From Polynucleobacter sp. MG-5-Ahmo-C2 (lineage in GTDB: Bacteria; Pseudomonadota; Gammaproteobacteria; Burkholderiales; Burkholderiaceae), in contig NZ_CP061304.1 in the NCBI RefSeq assembly GCF_018687735.1, positions 992,001-1,056,000 on the forward strand: DNA of 64,000 nt, written 5' to 3'. Both the position numbers and the translations under genes were made by a program. A model generated the notes under the pieces. That model ran no database searches. It saw only the letters and a program-made list of their open reading frames with translations, and had not been told where the DNA came from. Positions 46,189 through 54,603 of this stretch are shown here, piece by piece (the stretch's first letter is position 1; every line of letters begins with the position of its first letter).

Positions 46189-46977
46189 TTAAGGCCTGAC
46201 CCCTGGGGCTTCCAGGAGCATGCCCTTGGCTCGCCACATGAGGAAGAGTTCTAGTTGGGCCATTTCTGGCGAACCATACTCAAACTGCTGCGCCCTGACT
46301 CCACTCATGCAATTCCGTAAGCGGCGCTGTAGTGATCCCAAGGTTTGCCACTCTAAGCGGTAGATGGGATAAGCATTAGGATGGCCTTGTGGTATTGGGC
46401 TGCCGCCAAGCTTAAATCCTGCCCTATCCTCATGGCATTGAGCACAGGACAAGTTGAGTTGCCCCATTCTTTCGTTAAATGAATGTCGCCCCTTTTCTAA
46501 CTCTGCTTTATTAGCTGAGGTTTCTCTCACGGCGATAGGCATGCCTTTGGACTGAAGGGCAATGTAGGCTGTGATTGCTAGCAATTCTTTGCTCTCATAA
46601 GCCAGCGCTGGCGAGCCTTGAGCTCCTGACCGACATTGATTGATTTGTCCTTCGAGAGTTTGTAACTTTCCTTTGACCATCTTGGGGTATTGTGTTGCTA
46701 CACCGCGCATCGACTTTTTTTCATCACCATGACAACTAGCACAGGCAATATTTTTTGAGCCCGCTTTAGATTGCCATAAGCTTTCGCCCTCGGCAACCCA
46801 AAACATGGCAGGGTTTAGCGATGCGTCATCCTGCATCGCTTTAGTCTCAGCAGACATTAGTTCGTAACTAGATTGTTTTTTATTACCAGCTTCGTTTAGA
46901 GCAGCGAAGCAGTTTGATGCTAGCAACAATGATGAATAAGCAAGTGCTACAAGTTGGAGATAAATACCCTTGCTCAC
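46189..46977 (-). CDS. soxA: Sulfur-oxidation diheme cytochrome SoxA
   Basis: A 262-residue diheme c-type cytochrome of the SoxAX complex, which attaches thiosulfate to SoxY. The GTG start at 46977 follows AGGGG at good spacing and gives a signal peptide ending near SNCFAAL; the longer frame overlaps soxZ without added sense. The two heme sites are CASCH (79-83) and CAQCH (178-182). Cys223 in CMSGVRAQ is the expected cysteine ligand of the active-site heme. It is last in soxX-Y-Z-A, seven bases after soxZ. Confidence 0.93.
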   Translation of the reverse strand: MSKGIYLQLVALAYSSLLLASNCFAALNEAGNKKQSSYELMSAETKAMQDDASLNPAMFWVAEGESLWQSKAGSKNIACASCHGDEKKSMRGVATQYPKMVKGKLQTLEGQINQCRSGAQGSPALAYESKELLAITAYIALQSKGMPIAVRETSANKAELEKGRHSFNERMGQLNLSCAQCHEDRAGFKLGGSPIPQGHPNAYPIYRLEWQTLGSLQRRLRNCMSGVRAQQFEYGSPEMAQLELFLMWRAKGMLLEAPGVRP

Positions 46978-46984
46978 AAGACCC

Positions 46985-47314
46985 CTATGAAACAGTGATA
47001 CGCGCTTGATGTACAGCCTCATACCCATCATCACCAAGCCATTTAAATTCGAGGACTCCTGATTCCGTTGCAATAGTTGTAAAGATAATCAGAGGATTGG
47101 CGCCTATACCAGGATAAAAGTCTGCTTTAAATATCTCGACATCGTTATAGCTGCAAGTAAAGGTGCGAATAATATCTCTTGGAATTAACTTTCCAGACTC
47201 GGTGTATCGAAAGCCCGATTCCATATCATGCTGAGCGATGGCGCGAATTTCAATAATGGATCCCTTCTTCGCGGTTACTGGGACTGTCACTTGGGTACGT
47301 GATGTTTTACTCAT
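46985..47314 (-). CDS. soxZ: Thiosulfate oxidation carrier subunit SoxZ
   Basis: A 109-residue SoxZ, the partner of SoxY in the carrier complex. The start MSKTSRTQVTVP overlaps the soxY stop (ATGA), making coupling likely. Typical segments are GSIIEIRAIAQHDMESGFR and TFTCSYNDVEIFKADFYPGI. SoxZ acts in the periplasm with SoxY and has no signal of its own, as usual; it is probably co-exported with SoxY. Confidence 0.94.
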   Translation of the reverse strand: MSKTSRTQVTVPVTAKKGSIIEIRAIAQHDMESGFRYTESGKLIPRDIIRTFTCSYNDVEIFKADFYPGIGANPLIIFTTIATESGVLEFKWLGDDGYEAVHQARITVS

Positions 47315-47811
47315 ACCATCTCCGTGCAAGCTGAAAGCGTTACCAAAGTTTCAGCTGATCCCTGCCAAAAGCTTCCATTGTTCATTTGGACAATAGCCCA
47401 AACACGTTGGCTATCGGCCAAACGCACTCGCGTCGTAATGTTGGCAGTACCTGATCGAGGCGTTAAATAAGCAGTAAAGATATTTGGCAACGGATTACCT
47501 TCGGCAATCACATGAATAGACTTTACATAATCATTAGCGGTCATCGGGCTATCGACACTGACTTTTAGCACAACCAGATTACCATTTTCAACTAAGGGTG
47601 GGATGGTCAAAGTTACGCGTCCCTCCTGAATTTTTGCATTACCAGCGATTTTCTTAATCGCCTCTTCAGCCTCTTCCTTTTTAGCAAACACAAATGAGGG
47701 ACTAAACCAAGCACCCAAAGTGAAAAGGCTAATCCGTTGGATTTGCCTTATCCAAGCACGGCGTTTTATTGCGAAGGGGAGATGAGGTTTGATCATGATG
47801 ATGCGTTTCAC
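47311..47811 (-). CDS. soxY: Thiosulfate oxidation carrier subunit SoxY with atypical C-terminus
   Basis: A 166-residue SoxY. The N-terminus has a twin-arginine-like signal (KRRAWIRQIQRISLFTLG) consistent with Tat export. The body (EGRVTLTIPPLVENGN, VPL-type carrier fold, TANITTRVRLADSQRVWAI) is SoxY-like. Canonical SoxY ends in a flexible GGCGG arm whose cysteine carries the sulfur substrate; here the protein ends SACTEMV, with a cysteine five residues from the end but no glycines. It overlaps soxX and soxZ by four bases each. Confidence 0.9.
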   Translation of the reverse strand: MKRIIMIKPHLPFAIKRRAWIRQIQRISLFTLGAWFSPSFVFAKKEEAEEAIKKIAGNAKIQEGRVTLTIPPLVENGNLVVLKVSVDSPMTANDYVKSIHVIAEGNPLPNIFTAYLTPRSGTANITTRVRLADSQRVWAIVQMNNGSFWQGSAETLVTLSACTEMV

Positions 47812-48242
47812 TTATTTAAGCTTGCCAAGAAAGCGACAACATCCTCAATTTCTTGGCCATTCAATATGGTTTGTCCTGCAAATTTTGGTGCAACTCGATT
47901 TAAGTGTTCAGTTTTGAAATAAGCCGGCATGATCGTAGTCGGATTAAAGTGACTCGCATCAACGATGCGCGCCCGCAATTGAGGGATAGTAAGGCGAGCA
48001 ACGCTGACCCCTAACTCTGGCGCCAGATTACCCTGGAAACGCTCCTCAGGAAATGGTCCGCTATGGCACAAGAGGCACAAACCAGTTTGACGACTGGCGA
48101 CGATTCCCCTACCTCGAGTTGCGTCACCGGGAGCAGAAGAAAGGGATTCGAAAACCGAATCCCCCACTATCATTTGAGCGTTTGCGCAGCTGAGATTGAG
48201 GAAGACTAGCACGCATGCTGCTAATACAGACCTCATTCTCAT
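47808..48242 (-). CDS. soxX: Sulfur-oxidation monoheme cytochrome SoxX
   Basis: A 144-residue protein with a signal peptide (ending near CANAQ) and one heme motif, CLLCH. It has the SoxX features RGRGIVASRQTGLCLLCHSGPFPEERFQGNLAP and IMPAYFKTEHLNRVAPKF, the latter holding the methionine ligand. It forms SoxAX with SoxA. It is the first gene of soxXYZA, beginning about 24 bases after the molybdenum hydroxylase gene on the same strand. Confidence 0.93.
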   Translation of the reverse strand: MRMRSVLAACVLVFLNLSCANAQMIVGDSVFESLSSAPGDATRGRGIVASRQTGLCLLCHSGPFPEERFQGNLAPELGVSVARLTIPQLRARIVDASHFNPTTIMPAYFKTEHLNRVAPKFAGQTILNGQEIEDVVAFLASLNK

Positions 48243-48265
48243 TCCTGCATTTTCACAATTGCACT

Positions 48266-50482
48266 TTAAACCAACTTGATGCCGCTGTTTTTCAATGGCA
48301 CTGTACGCAAGCGTTTACCGGTTGCTCGATAAAACGCATTGAGCACTGCAGGCGCCGCTACCGCAATCGTTGGCTCCCCTACACCACCCCATTCTTTGCC
48401 GCCACCTTGGATGATGATGGTTTCTACAGGAGGCATTTGAGATAGGCGAATCGAGCCAAAAGTATCAAAGTTTTTCTGAACAACAGCGCCTTTTTCGATC
48501 GTGATCTCTTCTTCAAATAATGCAGATAGGCCATAGACAAAGGAACCGGATACCTGGCGATTAATCTGCGCAGGATTCACAGCGTAGCCAGGATCGGTAG
48601 CAGCGACGATACGATGAATCTTCACTTCATTTCCATTTTTAACGGAGAGTTCACACGCCGCAGCAACATAGCTGCCGAAAGAGCGCATTTGTGCCACACC
48701 ACGAAATACGCCAGGTGCAGCAGGTTTATTCCATCCAATACCATCAGCCACCGCATTTAATACTGCTACTGCACGCGGAAACTCTTGCATATGCTTGCGA
48801 CGGAACTCCACCGCATCCATACCTGTAGCCTCAGCCAACTCATCCATAAAGGTTTCAATAAAAATGGCATTTTGGTTTACATTCACCCCCCGCCAGAATC
48901 CTGGTGGAACATGAGTATTTCGCATTGCGTGATCAATATTCAGATTTGGGAAGCTATATGTAATTCCATGCTCACCCAAGGGTTCAACGCCCTGGAAAGC
49001 CAAAGGATCCTTACCTTTGTTTGCCGCAACCACAGCAGGACGAACCGCTGCCAAAATAGACTGGCCAGATAAACGCATATTGAGACCGGTGACATTTTTC
49101 TTGTCGTCAATGGCTGCCGTCATCTTGCACATCATTACCGGGTGGTAACGACCTTGAGTCATATCTTCTTCACGCGTCCAAATCAATTTGATCGGCGTAC
49201 CAGGCATTTGCTTAGCAATGTTGACCGCTTGGGTTGTGTAGTCCTGGAATGCACCGCGACGACCGAAACCACCGCCAAGGTTTACTTTATAAACATTGCA
49301 TTTATCAGCAGGTAAGCCTGAAGCTGCAATTACTGCCGCCAAGGATGCTTCACCATCTTGTGTTGGAACCCACGCCTCACAAGAATTCGCTGTCCACTTT
49401 GCAGTAGCCGTTTGCGGTTCTAAGGTGGCATGGTTCAGGTAAGGGTAGAAGTAAGTAGCTTCGATTTTTTTCGATGCATTCGAAAGTGCAGATTTCACAT
49501 CGCCATTGGTGTTGTGTGTAAATGCGTCATCCGCAGTCAAACCCTCTTCCAGCATCTTCTTAATTGAGGCACTAGAGACGTTGCCATTGGCGCCATTATC
49601 CCAAACAATATTCACTTGCTCCAAAGCAGTCTTGGCTTGCCAGAATGTATCCGCGACGACAGCAACTGCAGAATCACCCACCTGCACTACTTTTTTAACA
49701 CCTTTCATGCTCTGGGCTTTAGCAGCATCGTAACTTTTTACCTTACCACCAAATACGGGAGATTCTTTAATGTTAGCAACCAACATACCAGGCATTTTCA
49801 AGTCGATTGCATAGATCTGGCGACCAGTAACCTTATCTGCAACTCCGTCAATACGATTGACTGACTTACCAATTAATTTCCACTCTTTTGGATCCTTCAG
49901 TGGAACTTCTTTTGGAACCTCTAATTGGGAAGCGGCAACAGAAACCTTACCAAAGGTCGTTTTACGACCAGACGGTGTGTGAGTAATGATGCTATCTTTC
50001 GCCACACACTCAGAAGCAGGCACATTCCATTGGTTTGCAGCTGCCTGAATCAACATCATGCGTGCTGCTGCACCACCTTTACGAACATATTGCTCAGAAG
50101 TGCGAATCCCGCGACTACCGCCAGTAGAGTAACTGCCCCAAGCCTGTTTACGCGCTAAGCTTTCAGCTGGTGATGGGTATTCATAAGAAACTTTTTTCCA
50201 GTCGCACTCTAATTCTTCTGCAACCATTTGTGATAAACCAGTAATCGTGCCTTGACCCATTTCTGAACGGACGATACGAACAACGACATCATCATTTGGC
50301 TTAATGACTACCCAAACACCAATTTCTGGTGAGGCCAGAGGTGTCATTGCGGTAGTACCAGTGCCCATTGCAGCATTTGCGTCGGACATGAGTGAAAAAT
50401 CAAAGCCAATAGCTAGACCAGTAGCAATTGCACTGGAGCCGACGATAAAGTGGCGACGGGAAGTATTTGTATTTGTAGTCAT
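48266..50482 (-). CDS. IorB-like molybdopterin-binding hydroxylase subunit
   Basis: A 738-residue xanthine-oxidase-family large subunit of the isoquinoline 1-oxidoreductase/aldehyde dehydrogenase type. A clear Tat signal (TSRRHFIVGSSAIATG) follows the start at 50482, preceded by GGGG, so it is exported folded to the periplasm. The Mo-cofactor regions GQGTITGLSQMVAEEL, GGFGRRGAFQDY, RNTHVPPGFWRGV and the C-terminal GGKEWGGVGEPTI with catalytic Glu fit the family. It pairs with the 2Fe-2S subunit 10 bases upstream. The substrate may be an aldehyde or N-heterocycle. Confidence 0.93.
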   Translation of the reverse strand: MTTNTNTSRRHFIVGSSAIATGLAIGFDFSLMSDANAAMGTGTTAMTPLASPEIGVWVVIKPNDDVVVRIVRSEMGQGTITGLSQMVAEELECDWKKVSYEYPSPAESLARKQAWGSYSTGGSRGIRTSEQYVRKGGAAARMMLIQAAANQWNVPASECVAKDSIITHTPSGRKTTFGKVSVAASQLEVPKEVPLKDPKEWKLIGKSVNRIDGVADKVTGRQIYAIDLKMPGMLVANIKESPVFGGKVKSYDAAKAQSMKGVKKVVQVGDSAVAVVADTFWQAKTALEQVNIVWDNGANGNVSSASIKKMLEEGLTADDAFTHNTNGDVKSALSNASKKIEATYFYPYLNHATLEPQTATAKWTANSCEAWVPTQDGEASLAAVIAASGLPADKCNVYKVNLGGGFGRRGAFQDYTTQAVNIAKQMPGTPIKLIWTREEDMTQGRYHPVMMCKMTAAIDDKKNVTGLNMRLSGQSILAAVRPAVVAANKGKDPLAFQGVEPLGEHGITYSFPNLNIDHAMRNTHVPPGFWRGVNVNQNAIFIETFMDELAEATGMDAVEFRRKHMQEFPRAVAVLNAVADGIGWNKPAAPGVFRGVAQMRSFGSYVAAACELSVKNGNEVKIHRIVAATDPGYAVNPAQINRQVSGSFVYGLSALFEEEITIEKGAVVQKNFDTFGSIRLSQMPPVETIIIQGGGKEWGGVGEPTIAVAAPAVLNAFYRATGKRLRTVPLKNSGIKLV

Positions 50483-50492
50483 CTTTATCCCC

Positions 50493-50942
50493 TTATGCCT
50501 TGCTAGCAGCATGAATTGCTGCGCGCACTTGTTGGAATGTTCCGCAACGGCAAATATTGGTAATGGATTCATCAATTTGCGCATCGCTTGGTTTTGGATT
50601 GTTGCGTAACAAAGCAGTTGTTGCCATTACCATGCCAGATTGGCAGTAGCCACACTGGGGCACTTGGTTATCAACCCATGCTTTTTGCACTTTCGAGAGT
50701 TGACCGCTCTTTTCTAAGCTCTCAATCGTCTCAATTTTCTTACCCTCTGCTGCTGCAACTGGCAATGAACAGCTCCGCATCGCTTGACCTTCAAATAAAA
50801 CCGTACAGGCACCACATGCGCCAATGCCGCAACCATATTTGGTGCCGGTCAAGCCAATCTGTTCACGAATCACCCATAACAATGGGGTATCTGGATCAAC
50901 GTCCACCTTGTATTTCTTGCCATTGACATTTAACTCAGCCAT
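50493..50942 (-). CDS. IorA-like 2Fe-2S subunit
   Basis: A 149-residue two-cluster iron-sulfur protein, the electron-transfer partner of the IorB-like subunit. It has the plant-type cluster GCGIGACGACTVLF...RSC and the C-terminal cluster CGYCQSG...CRCGTFQQVRAAI, the standard spacing for small xanthine-oxidase subunits. AGGAG precedes the ATG. It is the first gene of the unit that runs on into the sox genes. Confidence 0.95.
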   Translation of the reverse strand: MAELNVNGKKYKVDVDPDTPLLWVIREQIGLTGTKYGCGIGACGACTVLFEGQAMRSCSLPVAAAEGKKIETIESLEKSGQLSKVQKAWVDNQVPQCGYCQSGMVMATTALLRNNPKPSDAQIDESITNICRCGTFQQVRAAIHAASKA

Positions 50943-50970
50943 GAGTGATCTCCTAAAGATATTGTTATGC

Positions 50971-50998
50971 AGGGACTCTTCCTTCTGGAAGGGGTCCC
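50971..50998. other. Imperfect hairpin in the iorA/lrgA intergenic region
   Basis: Arms AGGGAC-TTCC and GGAA-GTCCCT with a small internal loop, in the 5' leader of the minus-strand iorA-like gene and upstream of lrgA. It may be a leader structure or an operator; there is no T run for a terminator. Confidence 0.4.
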
Positions 50999-51095
50999 TT
51001 GTGATGGTTTTTATACCTTACTTTTGTTGTGCCTATATTAAACAAGAATGAATATATTGCTTTGCAACATAAATCCGAGCCTGTAAGATCAGATC

Positions 51096-51443
51096 ATGAT
51101 CTCGGGCCTTGTACAAATTCTGCTCTTCCAAAGCATTGGTGAGCTAGTTTCCAAATTTCTATTGCCCACCTTGCCTGGCCCAGTGATTGGACTAGTTCTA
51201 TTGGTTCTATGGCTAGTTCTACGCAAAGGCATCAATACTGAACTCGCGATGGTCGCAGATGGCTTTAGCCAGTATCTAGGTTTGCTGTTTGTGCCTGCTG
51301 CTGTTGGCGTAGTGCTATTTCTGCCTCAATTGCAGGCTAATGCATTGGCCATTATTGGCGCGCTTGTGGGCAGCGTGATTTTGACTATAGGCTCTAGCGC
51401 TCTGGTTGTCCGTCTTTTGAGTAGCAAAGATACTCATGACTAA
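51096..51443 (+). CDS. CidA/LrgA-family membrane protein
   Basis: A 115-residue protein with four hydrophobic segments and the LrgA/CidA segments LPGPVIGLVLLVLWL and LGLLFVPAAVGVV. The family is described as holin-like and, with LrgB, affects murein hydrolase activity or metabolite export (pyruvate, glycolate) in various bacteria. Its stop overlaps the lrgB start by eight bases. Confidence 0.9.
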   Translation: MISGLVQILLFQSIGELVSKFLLPTLPGPVIGLVLLVLWLVLRKGINTELAMVADGFSQYLGLLFVPAAVGVVLFLPQLQANALAIIGALVGSVILTIGSSALVVRLLSSKDTHD

Positions 51444-52164
51444 GCAGCATTCTATTGTTGAGATTTGGGTCTATCTATCTGGCAGCCCACTATTTGCACT
51501 CTTTCTGACACTGGCCGCCTATCAGGTGGGGCTGACTATTTATAAGCATGCAAAGCAAAATCCATTGGCCAATCCTGTGGCCATTGCCATTATCTTGGTT
51601 GCCAGCATGATTCAGTTCATTGAAATGCCCTACTCCACCTATTTTGAGGGTGCGCAGTTCATTCACTTCCTACTAGGCTCAGCAACCGTTTCTTTAGCGA
51701 TACCGATTTATCGCGGGCTGGCTAGCCTAAAGGGCCGCTCCATTCCTTTGATTTTTTCTTTAGCAACAGGCGGCTTGATTTCGATAGCGAGCGCTGTTGG
51801 CATTGCCACCCTCTTGGGAGCGGATTCTAATATTACTGGGGCTATGTATCCCAAATCAGTCACGGCACCAATTGCCATGGGTATTGCAGAGCGCATTGGT
51901 GTATCGCCAACACTAACCGCGATCTTTGCTGTTTGCACCGGAATATTGGGGGCAATCTTGGCGCCCTTTGTTTTGAATGTACTGGGTATGAAGGCGTGGT
52001 GGCAAAGAGGTTTTGCGATTGGTATAGGCGCTCATGGCATTGGCACCTCCAGGGCATTTAGCATCCATCCTGAAGCAGGAACTTATGCAAGCCTAGCTAT
52101 GGGTATGAACGGTGTAATCAGTGCCGTTGCAATACCAGTGATCTATCACTTATTTAATCAGTAG
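51436..52164 (+). CDS. LrgB-family membrane protein
   Basis: A 242-residue polytopic membrane protein with several hydrophobic segments and the LrgB hallmarks PKSVTAPIAMGIAERIG, GAILAPFVLNVLGM and GAHGIGTSRAF. It works with the LrgA-like protein. It ends exactly where the convergent aminotransferase gene ends, with no gap. The role may be export of small carboxylates or cell-wall homeostasis. Confidence 0.92.
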   Translation: MTKQHSIVEIWVYLSGSPLFALFLTLAAYQVGLTIYKHAKQNPLANPVAIAIILVASMIQFIEMPYSTYFEGAQFIHFLLGSATVSLAIPIYRGLASLKGRSIPLIFSLATGGLISIASAVGIATLLGADSNITGAMYPKSVTAPIAMGIAERIGVSPTLTAIFAVCTGILGAILAPFVLNVLGMKAWWQRGFAIGIGAHGIGTSRAFSIHPEAGTYASLAMGMNGVISAVAIPVIYHLFNQ

Positions 52165-53508
52165 TTAATTCACTTTCATCGCAGCATCTACTGCATCACC
52201 CAGCACGCTGCACAAGAACTCGACTTCTTCTGGTGTTGAAATAAATGGGGGACCTACTGCAATGCAGTCACCCGCTACACGCACAAGTGCTCCGCGTTCG
52301 ATGCAAGCCTCTAGAACTTTTAAAGCACGTAGGCCAGGCTTTCCTGGTACAGGGTCTAGATCGACCGCGCCAGATAAACCAAAGTTTCGGATATCTAATA
52401 TTCCTGCCTTACCCTTTAGGGCATGTAGGCCATTCTCGAGAACTGGTTCTAACGCTTTGGCGCGCTTGACTAAGTCATCTGATTCAAAAATATCGAGGAC
52501 TGCATGGGCTGCTGCAGTTGGTATTGGATGGCCTGAATAGGTGTAACCATGAAAGAACTCAATCGCTTGTTCTTGCCCACCATTGCCGATGATATTGTCA
52601 TAAATATCGCCTCGCACAAGTACGCCGCCCATGGGGATCACGCCATTGGTAATTGCTTTGGCAAAAGTGATCATGTCTGGCAGCACACCAAAACGATCGG
52701 CTCCAAAGTTAGCGCCTAAGCGACCAAAGCCAGTAATGACTTCATCAAAAATTAAAAGGATGCCGTGCTTCGTACAAATCTCGCGAATCTTTTGCAAGTA
52801 ACCTTCTGGTGGCACGATCACACCGGTTGAACCTTGTACCGGCTCCAAAATCACTGCGGCAATCGTATTGGCATCATGCAAAGCGACGATCTTTTCTAAT
52901 TCATCCGCCAGATGAGCGCCCCAAGTGGGCTGCCCTTTTGAAAAGGCCATTTGAGAAAGATTTAAGGTGTGCGGCAAATGATCAACGCCAGGAATCATTA
53001 GGCTCGTAAACATTTTACGATTGGCAACCATGCCCCCCACTGAGATGCCGCCCATTCCTACGCCGTGATATGCGCGATCTCTACCAATCATGCGAACTCG
53101 GGAAGCATTGCCCATCACGCGGTGATATCCAATGGCAATCTTAAGTGCTGTGTCTACCGCCTCAGAACCAGAGTTTGTGAAAAATACTTTATCCAGTCCC
53201 TTAGGCGCCATCTTAGCAATTCGAGTTGCGAGACTAAAAGTAGCTTCACTTGCCATCTGAAACGCAGGGCAATAGTCCATGGTTTCATATTGCTTACTAA
53301 TTGCTGCACCAATACGTGGATCAGCATGCCCCAATGGGGAGCACCAGAGCCCAGAAAGACCATCAAACAACTTACGCCCTTGATTGTCGAAGTAGTAAGC
53401 TCCTTTGGCAGACTGCATTACCTTTGGATTTTGATGAAAGTAACGATTGGGAGTGAAGGGCAGCCAATAGGCTGACATATCAATATTGTTTGAACCGGAA
53501 GCTGCCAT
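52165..53508 (-). CDS. Class III omega-amino acid aminotransferase
   Basis: A 447-residue PLP enzyme of the omega-amino acid-pyruvate transaminase type. The PLP region includes FFTNSGSEAVDTALKIA, the aspartate motif LLIFDEVITGFGR and the Schiff-base lysine in TFAKAITNG, followed by MGGVLV. The ATG at 53508 with AGAAAG upstream was chosen rather than a seven-codon-longer non-ATG start. Such enzymes move amino groups from beta-alanine, taurine-like or polyamine substrates to pyruvate. Confidence 0.93.
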   Translation of the reverse strand: MAASGSNNIDMSAYWLPFTPNRYFHQNPKVMQSAKGAYYFDNQGRKLFDGLSGLWCSPLGHADPRIGAAISKQYETMDYCPAFQMASEATFSLATRIAKMAPKGLDKVFFTNSGSEAVDTALKIAIGYHRVMGNASRVRMIGRDRAYHGVGMGGISVGGMVANRKMFTSLMIPGVDHLPHTLNLSQMAFSKGQPTWGAHLADELEKIVALHDANTIAAVILEPVQGSTGVIVPPEGYLQKIREICTKHGILLIFDEVITGFGRLGANFGADRFGVLPDMITFAKAITNGVIPMGGVLVRGDIYDNIIGNGGQEQAIEFFHGYTYSGHPIPTAAAHAVLDIFESDDLVKRAKALEPVLENGLHALKGKAGILDIRNFGLSGAVDLDPVPGKPGLRALKVLEACIERGALVRVAGDCIAVGPPFISTPEEVEFLCSVLGDAVDAAMKVN

Positions 53509-53583
53509 AAATCTTTCTGCTGATATCAATGAACCGATGATGAATATCTAATACTATATAACTGATTACCTTTGAGATACTGA

Positions 53584-54573
53584 ATGGAACCCGCAATGAA
53601 AGTACTAAAACTCCTACTATCTGGTTTTATTGGCCTCCTCCTGGCTGCATCCGCATTAGCTGCGCCTGATACGGATTGGCCCAAGAAACCCATCATCGCT
53701 ATTCTGGCATTCCCTGCTGGTGGCTCAACCGATGTATTTGCGCGGGCCGTCATGGCACCACTTGGCGAAGCTTTAGGTCAATCCATTGTGGTTGAAAATA
53801 AACCGGGTGCTGGCGGCATGATTGGTTTACAAGCTGCAGCAAAGGCTGCGCCAGATGGTTATACGATTCATTTCAGCGCCTTAACGAATCAAACGATTTC
53901 TCAGGCCTTATTTAAAAATCCACCAGCAGATTTACGGAAAGACTTTGAACCAGTTGCCTTAGTAGGAACCATTCCCCACCTCATTGTTGTCAATCCAACC
54001 GTTCCAGCAAAAAACTTACCCGAGTTAATTGCATTCATTAAATCTAAAAAGGGGGATTTCAATTATGCTTCTCAAGGTAATGGCAGCCTCTCGCACTTAG
54101 AGTCCACACTCTTTATGCAAAGAATCGGCGCCACTGGCACTCATATTCCTTATAAGGGCAGTAGTTTTGCCCTCCCCGATTTAATTGCTGGTAATACGCT
54201 AATGATGTTTGATAGTGTTACGGCTTCTTTACCACATATTCAGAGCGGTAAGTTGCGCCCTATTGCGATTGCAGCAGCAGAGCGCTCACCACTGATGCCT
54301 AATGTTCCAACACTGGGGCAAGATGGCATGAAGCAGTTTGATGTAGAAAACTTTTATGCAGTCTACGTACCTAAAGGCACATCCCCATTGATTGTTAGTA
54401 AATTGGAAAAAGAAATTCGCAAGATTTTAACCAATCCTGATTTCAAGGCGCGTATGGCAAATCAAGGTATTCATCCGCAATTTGCTAACTCACAGAAATT
54501 AGCAGAGATCACAACGGATGAGCATGCTAAATGGGAGAAAGTAGTAAAGTCAGCGAATGTCAAAGTTGATTGA
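53584..54573 (+). CDS. Bug-family solute receptor (second copy)
   Basis: A 329-residue (or 325 from the next ATG) periplasmic Bug protein with signal peptide LLAASALAAP, the ligand loop LAFPAGGSTDVFARAV, VENKPGAGGMIGLQAAAKA and GSLSHLESTLF. It precedes gamma-glutamyltransferase by 30 bases, suggesting the two are co-transcribed; its ligand may be a carboxylate linked to that enzyme. TctAB carriers are absent here. It is divergent from the aminotransferase. Confidence 0.92.
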   Translation: MEPAMKVLKLLLSGFIGLLLAASALAAPDTDWPKKPIIAILAFPAGGSTDVFARAVMAPLGEALGQSIVVENKPGAGGMIGLQAAAKAAPDGYTIHFSALTNQTISQALFKNPPADLRKDFEPVALVGTIPHLIVVNPTVPAKNLPELIAFIKSKKGDFNYASQGNGSLSHLESTLFMQRIGATGTHIPYKGSSFALPDLIAGNTLMMFDSVTASLPHIQSGKLRPIAIAAAERSPLMPNVPTLGQDGMKQFDVENFYAVYVPKGTSPLIVSKLEKEIRKILTNPDFKARMANQGIHPQFANSQKLAEITTDEHAKWEKVVKSANVKVD

Positions 54574-54603
54574 CGCATTCAATAACCCAATAAATAAGTC
54601 CCT

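Noticed and set aside
48266..50482. Carbon monoxide dehydrogenase large subunit
   Set aside because: The Tat signal, the missing medium FAD subunit and the IorB-like segments fit the isoquinoline-oxidoreductase/aldehyde type better.
53065..53475. Plus-strand frame of 136 codons
   Set aside because: Antisense to the well-supported aminotransferase gene.
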